A stretch of DNA of 10,616 nucleotides from JAQBGV01 sp032128395 (lineage in GTDB: Bacteria > Planctomycetota > UBA8108 > UBA1146): the NCBI GenBank assembly GCA_032128395.1, contig JAQBGV010000140.1:1-10616 (forward strand), in the 5' to 3' direction. Every line of letters begins with the position of its first letter. Position 1 is the first letter of the stretch. The translations under genes were made by a program, and so were the position numbers. Under the pieces are notes generated by a model. It saw only the letters and a program-made list of their open reading frames with translations, was not told the origin of the DNA and ran no database searches. Below, piece after piece: positions 5,554 to 10,616 of this stretch.

Positions 5554-7378
5554 GAACCAGCGCAACACGATTCTCGGCTGGGGCAGGCTCGCGTTCCGAC
5601 GCGTCTCGAGCGGGTCGTGCGCATTCATCCTCCTCGCCGTGTTCGCGCGATCGGTGGTTGCGCAGGATCCACCACTCGATGGTGCGAGCCCGCCCCCCGC
5701 GACTCAGGACTCGACGGACCCGGAGACCCCCGAGATCCCGCCGGACCCTGCCCTCTTCCCGACCTCGCCAGGCGGCGCACAGCGGGCGCCGCTTCTCCCC
5801 GCTCTCCCTGACATCGAAATCGATACCCGTGTCACCTACACGATCGCGGATGGTATTTTCGTCGAGATCGCGGCGGACTCTCCCGTCCGCGCGGGGATGG
5901 TCGGCTGGCTCGAGCACCAGGGGACCCGGATCGCACGCATCGAGGTCGGTCAGGTCGCAACGCGTTCGGCGTTCCTCCGGGTCGTACCCCGTCCGAGGCT
6001 CATCCTCCCCCGGCAAGGACAGCCGGTACGGGTCATCCTCGAGGCTCCCCGCACCCCGGAAGTACAACAGTCCAAGCCGTCACCGACGGTGAAGGATCCG
6101 GATACTCCGGACGCGCCCTTCGAGCCTCTCCTCGGCCCCTACTTCGTCGACGCGGAGACCCGCAACCTCTTCAACGGACGGGCCAGCATCCGGCAGTTCG
6201 GTCAGGCGACGAGCAACGAGCTCCTCGACTACTCGCGGTCCCATTTCGACACAGCGGGCTCTCTCGAACGGGTCCAAGGAACTCCTTGGGCGCTCGAGTG
6301 GTCTGCGGAGGTGATCTACCGGGACGGGGATGCACTCGAGAACCAGCCGCACTACCAAGACGTCTGGACCGAATTCTACAAGCTCTCTCTCACGCGGCGA
6401 TTCGACAGCAAGTCGATCGCTCGGGTCGGGCGATTCCTCCCCGCAGAGCTGCCGTCCGCGGGATACCTCGACGGTGCTCAAGGAGAGCTCGTGCTCGGAC
6501 CGTTCCTACGCGTCGGTGGGATGCTCGGACTCAAGCCCAAGCGGGACGACCTGGCGGTCTCCGGCAAGGAACCGGTGATCGTCCCGTACGCGACCTTCTA
6601 TTGGGAGGTCGATCCGACTCACTACTACTCGGCGACGACCGGGGCGCTGATGTCGCTGTACGAGGGGAAGTACGACCGATTCGCCCTGCTCCTCGATCAA
6701 CAGGCGACGATCGACCGGTTCTCCTTCTACTCGACGGCCGAGGTCGACCTCGATACGGGCTCGGCGCTCACCGCGAGCGGCGCTCGCCTGACCCGCTTCG
6801 ACTTCACCTCGAGCTACCGGATCGGCGGGACGACGCTCCACGGTGGGTTGAACCACTTCTCGATCCCCGACACCGCCGCGGAGCGGGACGCCCTCGGTCT
6901 CCTGACCATCGGCCCGGAGGAGTTCCTGGACGACGATACCTGGCGCTACACCGCCGGGGCTTCGCACGCGCTCACGCGGAAGCTGAGCCTCGACGAACAG
7001 GTCTCGTTCATCGATTCGGGGAGCGCCGACGACGAGCTGCTCTGGCGGGTCGGACTCACCCAGAGGGGCTGGCTCACACGGGGCTCGAGTCTCTCGATCA
7101 AGATCTACAATCTCGGCGGGGATGACCTCGACGGCTTCGGCGGGTCGATCAACGGCTACTTCCCCCTCTACGGGAGTCGGCTTGCCCTGCTGCCGACCAT
7201 CTCCGCACGCGCGGCCATCTTCGACTCGCCGGATGCCGACCTCGAGGTCTCGGACATCGCGCTGCGCATCGACTGGCGCGCGACGGACCGCTTCTCGATC
7301 CAAGCGGGAGCGATCTACACCGACTCGGACGACATCAACCGCTTCGGCTTCGACTTGGGGATCACGTGGCGATGGTGA
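5543..7378 (+). CDS. outer-membrane beta-barrel protein with N-terminal periplasmic domain (porin of a porin-cytochrome pair)
   Basis: 611 residues. A basic N-terminus and hydrophobic core (25-39) form a signal peptide with a likely cut after VVA at residue 40. Residues 41-90 are a Pro/Asp-rich linker. Residues 95-170 form a small beta domain with a KOW/SH3-like feel (VTYTIADGIFVEIA, RAGMVGWLEHQGTRIARIEV), followed by a second Pro-rich linker (171-198). From about 200 to the end there are alternating hydrophobic/polar strands with frequent Tyr, Trp and Phe and short Asp/Gly turns. The last strand ends FDLGITWRW, with a terminal aromatic typical of BAM-assembled barrels. About 400 barrel residues would allow roughly 16-20 strands, fewer than MtrB's 26. 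ATG 5543 overlaps the deca-heme stop by 11 bases with only a weak ribosome site, suggesting coupled translation. An upstream in-frame ATG (5411) is rejected because it would add 44 residues read inside the cytochrome gene. No heme motif is present. Inferred role: sheath for the deca-heme cytochrome. Confidence 0.85.
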   Translation: MLHRNQRNTILGWGRLAFRRVSSGSCAFILLAVFARSVVAQDPPLDGASPPPATQDSTDPETPEIPPDPALFPTSPGGAQRAPLLPALPDIEIDTRVTYTIADGIFVEIAADSPVRAGMVGWLEHQGTRIARIEVGQVATRSAFLRVVPRPRLILPRQGQPVRVILEAPRTPEVQQSKPSPTVKDPDTPDAPFEPLLGPYFVDAETRNLFNGRASIRQFGQATSNELLDYSRSHFDTAGSLERVQGTPWALEWSAEVIYRDGDALENQPHYQDVWTEFYKLSLTRRFDSKSIARVGRFLPAELPSAGYLDGAQGELVLGPFLRVGGMLGLKPKRDDLAVSGKEPVIVPYATFYWEVDPTHYYSATTGALMSLYEGKYDRFALLLDQQATIDRFSFYSTAEVDLDTGSALTASGARLTRFDFTSSYRIGGTTLHGGLNHFSIPDTAAERDALGLLTIGPEEFLDDDTWRYTAGASHALTRKLSLDEQVSFIDSGSADDELLWRVGLTQRGWLTRGSSLSIKIYNLGGDDLDGFGGSINGYFPLYGSRLALLPTISARAAIFDSPDADLEVSDIALRIDWRATDRFSIQAGAIYTDSDDINRFGFDLGITWRW

Positions 7379-7387
7379 TCCGCGGGC

Positions 7388-7423
7388 CCGGCAAGAAATG
7401 GGCGAAGCGGGACCCATTGCCGG
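7388..7423 (+). terminator. hairpin 10 bases after the barrel gene, possible attenuator
   Basis: CCGGCAA (7388-7394) pairs with TTGCCGG (7417-7423), and TGGG (7399-7402) pairs with CCCA (7413-7416), with a 4-base bulge (GAAA) on the left arm and a 10-base loop. The position directly after a stop fits a transcription end or partial attenuator between the five-gene unit and the surface cytochrome, but there is no T-run, so intrinsic termination would be weak. Confidence 0.35.
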
Positions 7424-7598
7424 CCGGAGCGTCTGCGCTGGCTGGCCATGTTCAGTATCCCGATCGATTCCCACGGCCCGAAACGCACTCCAAGTCGAGT
7501 CCGAGGGGGTGGTTGAGCGATGTGGCCAGGAGTGTCTCTCGCTCGGTCCGGCCCCGCTGTTGCCCCTATCCCATCGGGCCACGAGTTGCTTCGATCCA

Positions 7599-7615
7599 CT
7601 CCGCCCCCGGCGGAG
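7599..7615 (+). other. short GC hairpin in the leader of the 11-heme cytochrome
   Basis: CTCCGCC (7599-7605) and GGCGGAG (7609-7615) make a perfect 7-bp stem with a CCC loop, 50 bases before ATG 7666. If the transcript starts upstream it would be a 5' leader hairpin; it may also mark a transcript end. No T-run follows. Confidence 0.35.
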
Positions 7616-7654
7616 AGCGGAGGAACTCGGGGCCCGTTCCACCGAGCCGAATGG

Positions 7655-7658
7655 TGAG
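7655..7658 (+). promoter_or_regulatory. ribosome binding site deciding the start at 7666
   Basis: GAGG lies 7 bases before ATG 7666. That start gives a textbook lipoprotein signal, whereas ATG 7366 (100 codons upstream, overlapping the barrel gene) and ATG 7651 would bury or lengthen it. Confidence 0.65.
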
Positions 7659-7665
7659 GCAGCCG

Positions 7666-10470
7666 ATGCTCTCGACTCGAACCACTCGCCTGATCACGCG
7701 CGCCGCAGTGGCCACGCTCGCTGCGGTCACCCTCGCCGGGTGCTGGCAGAACAGCAGTTCCAACAACGAAAACCGGCAGGTCGCCGCGACCGCCGAGTCG
7801 TGCATGTCCTGCCACAACGGGAGCTCCCACGACGACTACTCCGGCCCCGGGATGGAGAATCCTCACCCGTTCTCCGGGGCTGCGACCCTCCAGTGCACCG
7901 AGTGCCACGGCGGGAACGGCCAGGGAGTCGGGCAACTGGGGAGCCACGTTCCGCCGCCCCCCGAGATCGGGGACCGGCTCTTCCAACAGACCAACGCCAC
8001 CGCGTACTTCAATCGCCTGACCCAGACCGGGCTCGACACCTACGCGGACTACACCGTCGACGGCGTGACCTACACCTCGATCGACTACCTCCGCTTCGTG
8101 AACCCGGGTGACCTGCGAGTGACCACCCAGGGGCTCGGCTGCGGTTCGTGCCACGCCCCCCACTCCGAACTGGTCTCCCACAGCCTGCTCGCCACCTCGG
8201 GGGGGATCCTCGCCGGTGCGCTCTTCGCGATCGGGGTCGAGAGCGCGGTGATCTCGAGCATCAATGACTATCAGGACACCGCATCCGACCTCGCGTTCCG
8301 CCCCGTCATCGACCCCGACTTCGCCTTCGACCCGACCCGCGTCGGTGCCGTCGCGGAGATGTTGGAGTTCCCGGTGTTCAGCGTACGGAACCAGTTCGGA
8401 GTCGACGACATCTTCCAAAACCCGACCTATGACTCCCCCACCCTGACCGCGGATGTCCAGGCGGACGGTCGAGTGGTGACCGGATCCCCCCTCGCGAACC
8501 TGTACCACGAACAAGTCGCGTTCACCTGCGGGGACTGTCACCTCGGGAGCGCCGGCGCGAACAACCGCTACGGCGACTTCCGCTCTTCCGGCTGCACCGC
8601 GTGTCACATGCGGTACTCCCTCGACGGGAAGAGCCGATCCACCGACCCGAACATCAACAAGCTCGAACCGATCGACCCCGATGACATCGATCCGCCGGAG
8701 CGTTCGCACCTCGATCGCCACGTGATCAAGAGCGTCGCGAAGACCCTCCAGACCGGCGAGTTCGTCCAGGGGATCGACGACTACACCTGCGCCGGCTGCC
8801 ACCAGGGCTCGAACCGCACGGTGATGCAGTACTGGGGAATTCGCCTCGACCAGAACCAAGACGTCCGCCAGAATCGTCAGTACCCGGCGAATCCGGACTC
8901 CTACCTGCGCAGCTTCAACGACACCCGACTGTTCGACCCGGTCGTCAACAACAACACCTTCAACGGCCGAAACGGTAACCAGTACCTCGTCAAGGAGGAC
9001 TACGACGGGGACGGTCGCGATGACACCCCGGCCGACGTCCACTACGATGCGGGGATGGGCTGCATCGACTGCCACGGCACCCACGACCTCCACGGCGGCG
9101 CGGTGACCGATACTGCGAACGAGCGGCTGCTCAGCCGGATGGAGCAAGCGGTATCGATCCGCTGCGAAGACTGTCACGGGACCGTGTCCAGCTACGCGAG
9201 CTACGCCCCCGGGGCGAACTACAACGGCGCGATCCAGGACCTCGTCACGGACAGTGAGGGGAACCTTCTCCGCCACGTGCGTCGCGATTCGGCGGGCGAG
9301 TACTACCTGACGAGCCGACTGACCGGGAACGTGCACTACGTACCGCAGACCCGCGACGTCGTCGTCGACTCGGCGAAGAACCACCCGACGACCAATCAGC
9401 CCCTCTACAACCCGAAGGCGTCCTACGCGATGGGACGCGCGGACGGGAACTCGCTGACCGGGACCGGCCCGCTGCAGACCGGGGGGATCACTTCGGGATT
9501 CAGTCACTCCGATGACATGAGCTGCGCGAGCTGCCATGCGTCGTGGACCAACAACTGCATCGGTTGTCACCTGAAGGGTGAGTACGACAACGGCAACAAC
9601 TTCAGCAACATCACCGGGGACCGCATCGTGTTCAACCAGGCGAACGCGGACTTCGTCTACCAGAACCCGGTGATGTTCCAGCTCGGGATCGACACCCACG
9701 GCAAGATCGGGCCGATGGCAGGGAACACCGACATGTTCTTCCAGTGGATCGACCGGAACGGGGTCTTCTCGGACATCTTCACGTTCTCCGACCGGAACGG
9801 TCAGGGCGTGAACCCCGCGCAGGCGGTGCACCCGTCGATGAGTCACAACGTGATGATGCCGCACTCGATCCGCGGCAAGGTCGACTCGACCGACGAGGGT
9901 CCCCGCTACTGCGTCGCGTGCCACCTGACCGACGAGGCGCTCACGAACCACGGCGCCGCCTACGATGTGTTCCGCACGGCGATGGCGACGAACGACTTCG
10001 CGTCGCTCGACTTCCCCCTCCTGCAGCAGCACATCGGGTTGAACCCGGGGAACCAGCTCAATTCACCGTTCTGGGTCCACATGGTGGCCGGGCTCGGGAG
10101 CGGACTGTTCCTCTTCGACGACAAGGGTTGTCCGGTGAACCCGCTCGACAACAACCCCGACCGTTTCGGTTGTGACTTCGTCGCCCCGGCCTCGATCCTC
10201 TTCGACCCCCTCACGGTGGTCTACAACCTGGACCGGATCGTCAACCCGGACGGCACCTCCGCGGCGTCGAACAACCACGCGTTCCTGGTGCCGGGAGCCG
10301 GCGCGGCGATGCGCGACGGGGCGACCAATCCGAACCTCGCCGGTCCGCTCGGCGCCACCTTGATCGACATCTTGACCAACCCGGACCCGAGCATCGGAAT
10401 CGTCCTCGACTCGTGGATCGATGCGGACGGCGCCCTGAAGGGGGACGCAGCGACACACGTGCAGAACTGA
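7666..10470 (+). CDS. undeca-heme lipoprotein cytochrome c, probable cell-surface terminal cytochrome
   Basis: 934 residues. The signal peptide has a basic start, a hydrophobic core and the lipobox LAGC, with Cys26 the lipidated residue and Trp at +2, so no Asp inner-membrane retention signal. Eleven CxxCH motifs start at residues 46, 77, 159, 288, 310, 375, 466, 500, 620, 631 and 749. Unlike the two upstream cytochromes, the hemes are unevenly spaced, with long non-heme stretches and a heme-free C-terminal region of about 180 residues. Other landmarks are a DxDGDGxDD calcium-type loop (445-453), CHGTHDLHGG (469-478), the tight pair CASCH/CIGCH (620-635), and two cysteines (822, 836) outside heme motifs that could form a disulphide. 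Abundant Asn/Asp/Tyr and a lipid anchor resemble OmcA/MtrC-type surface cytochromes by organisation, not by recognised homology. An enzyme (a multiheme reductase) is the main alternative. It is separated from the barrel gene by 287 bases, so it may have its own promoter. Its upstream neighbours suggest it receives electrons through the barrel. Confidence 0.9.
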   Translation: MLSTRTTRLITRAAVATLAAVTLAGCWQNSSSNNENRQVAATAESCMSCHNGSSHDDYSGPGMENPHPFSGAATLQCTECHGGNGQGVGQLGSHVPPPPEIGDRLFQQTNATAYFNRLTQTGLDTYADYTVDGVTYTSIDYLRFVNPGDLRVTTQGLGCGSCHAPHSELVSHSLLATSGGILAGALFAIGVESAVISSINDYQDTASDLAFRPVIDPDFAFDPTRVGAVAEMLEFPVFSVRNQFGVDDIFQNPTYDSPTLTADVQADGRVVTGSPLANLYHEQVAFTCGDCHLGSAGANNRYGDFRSSGCTACHMRYSLDGKSRSTDPNINKLEPIDPDDIDPPERSHLDRHVIKSVAKTLQTGEFVQGIDDYTCAGCHQGSNRTVMQYWGIRLDQNQDVRQNRQYPANPDSYLRSFNDTRLFDPVVNNNTFNGRNGNQYLVKEDYDGDGRDDTPADVHYDAGMGCIDCHGTHDLHGGAVTDTANERLLSRMEQAVSIRCEDCHGTVSSYASYAPGANYNGAIQDLVTDSEGNLLRHVRRDSAGEYYLTSRLTGNVHYVPQTRDVVVDSAKNHPTTNQPLYNPKASYAMGRADGNSLTGTGPLQTGGITSGFSHSDDMSCASCHASWTNNCIGCHLKGEYDNGNNFSNITGDRIVFNQANADFVYQNPVMFQLGIDTHGKIGPMAGNTDMFFQWIDRNGVFSDIFTFSDRNGQGVNPAQAVHPSMSHNVMMPHSIRGKVDSTDEGPRYCVACHLTDEALTNHGAAYDVFRTAMATNDFASLDFPLLQQHIGLNPGNQLNSPFWVHMVAGLGSGLFLFDDKGCPVNPLDNNPDRFGCDFVAPASILFDPLTVVYNLDRIVNPDGTSAASNNHAFLVPGAGAAMRDGATNPNLAGPLGATLIDILTNPDPSIGIVLDSWIDADGALKGDAATHVQN

Positions 10471-10490
10471 TCCGAGTTGGCCGCAACGCT

Positions 10491-10616
10491 GTGCTCGTCC
10501 CGTCGAAGGATGAGGCACGCGTCGTCCTGCGCATCTTCAAGCTCGCCGACACAGGGCTCGGCCCGCTGCGAATCGCCGGTGCGTTGAACGATGACGACGT
10601 GCGCACGCGAGATGGC
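10491..10616 (+). CDS. partial serine recombinase (recombinase domain), 5'-truncated, runs off the window
   Basis: Frame 3 from GTG 10491 to the window end encodes 42 residues. RIFKLADTGLGPLRIAGALN followed by DDDVRTRDG matches the pattern of the recombinase domain of large serine recombinases (V..IF.L...G.....IA..LN..G..T..G), with a preceding VPSKDEARVV like the usual VPDPEEA..V. The N-terminal resolvase catalytic domain (about 140 residues with the nucleophile Ser) should lie upstream, but that space is the end of the cytochrome gene, and I see no such domain in this frame. So this is probably a decayed or truncated recombinase, or a gene restarted at GTG with no good ribosome site. It begins 20 bases after the cytochrome stop. 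Recognition rests on a short motif. Confidence 0.5.
   Translation, partial: MLVPSKDEARVVLRIFKLADTGLGPLRIAGALNDDDVRTRDG

Larger units (their letters stand above)
7379..7665 (+). other. 287-base intergenic region before the surface cytochrome
   Basis: This is the only real gap in the cluster. The frame of the downstream cytochrome is open through it, but its translation is Arg/Pro/Ser-rich without pattern and the ribosome site and signal peptide argue for a start at 7666, so I read it as non-coding. It holds a hairpin just after the barrel stop (7388-7423) and a short GC hairpin near the next start (7599-7615). I could not find a convincing sigma-70 or sigma-54 promoter by eye. Confidence 0.6.

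Noticed and set aside
4534..5628. 364-codon minus-strand open frame
   Set aside because: Antisense of the deca-heme gene, low-complexity Arg/Val/Ala, no recognisable domain.
7366..7665. 100-codon N-terminal extension of the 11-heme cytochrome
   Set aside because: Patternless Arg/Pro/Ser sequence that would make the lipoprotein signal internal; ATG 7666 has GAGG 7 bases upstream.
7315..10032. 905-codon open frame on the minus strand opposite the 11-heme cytochrome
   Set aside because: It is the antisense shadow of a high-GC gene: Val/Arg/Gly-dominated, with no domain, no signal and no ribosome site, while the plus strand carries 11 CxxCH motifs and a lipoprotein signal.
4684..10470. Naming the last three genes mtrA, mtrB and mtrC
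   Set aside because: Heme numbers and gene roles are analogous, but I see no specific sequence signature of those families; the names would overstate the evidence.

Overview
The window is a high-GC stretch whose genes all read on the plus strand. They form one tightly packed cluster of redox genes from a Gram-negative (two-membrane) bacterium. The evidence for an outer membrane is direct: a beta-barrel-type protein ending in an aromatic residue, a lipoprotein signal with a clean lipobox, and several exported c-type cytochromes. The phylum cannot be fixed from the sequence. High-GC environmental lineages rich in multiheme cytochromes (Myxococcota/Desulfobacterota-like, Acidobacteriota, Planctomycetota) would all fit, and no gene symbol is assigned because none of the proteins is a clear named orthologue.

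Layout: 1-397 holds the possible tail of an upstream gene, a hairpin and a leader. Then come (A) 398-1813, a membrane-anchored 2x[Fe-S] ferredoxin/FAD/NAD(P)H pyridine nucleotide-disulphide-type oxidoreductase; (B) 1829-2974, a five-helix membrane protein with two i,i+14 histidine pairs, as expected of a di-heme cytochrome b; (C) 2976-4715, a 20-CxxCH cytochrome built of ~80-residue tri-heme repeats; (D) 4684-5553, a 10-CxxCH cytochrome, possibly a lipoprotein; (E) 5543-7378, an exported protein with an N-terminal periplasmic domain and a C-terminal beta-barrel. A 287-base gap with two hairpins follows, then (F) 7666-10470, a 934-residue lipoprotein with 11 CxxCH motifs. Genes A-E are separated by 15 and 1 bases and then overlap by 32 and 11 bases, so they almost certainly form an operon. 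The last ~126 bases encode what looks like the interior of a serine recombinase lacking its catalytic domain, a sign of mobile DNA at the downstream edge.

How the genes may work together (inference): A exchanges electrons with NAD(P)H or ferredoxin at the cytoplasmic face, B carries them across the inner membrane through two b hemes, C spans the periplasm as a heme wire, D sits in or under barrel E as the outer-membrane conduit, and F is the cell-surface terminal cytochrome. That makes 41 predicted c hemes plus two b hemes, an apparently complete cytoplasm-to-exterior electron route. It is analogous in parts list to the CymA/MtrCAB and porin-cytochrome systems but built from different proteins, with a flavoprotein input module included. 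The direction of flow (reduction of an extracellular acceptor, or uptake from an extracellular donor) cannot be read from the DNA.
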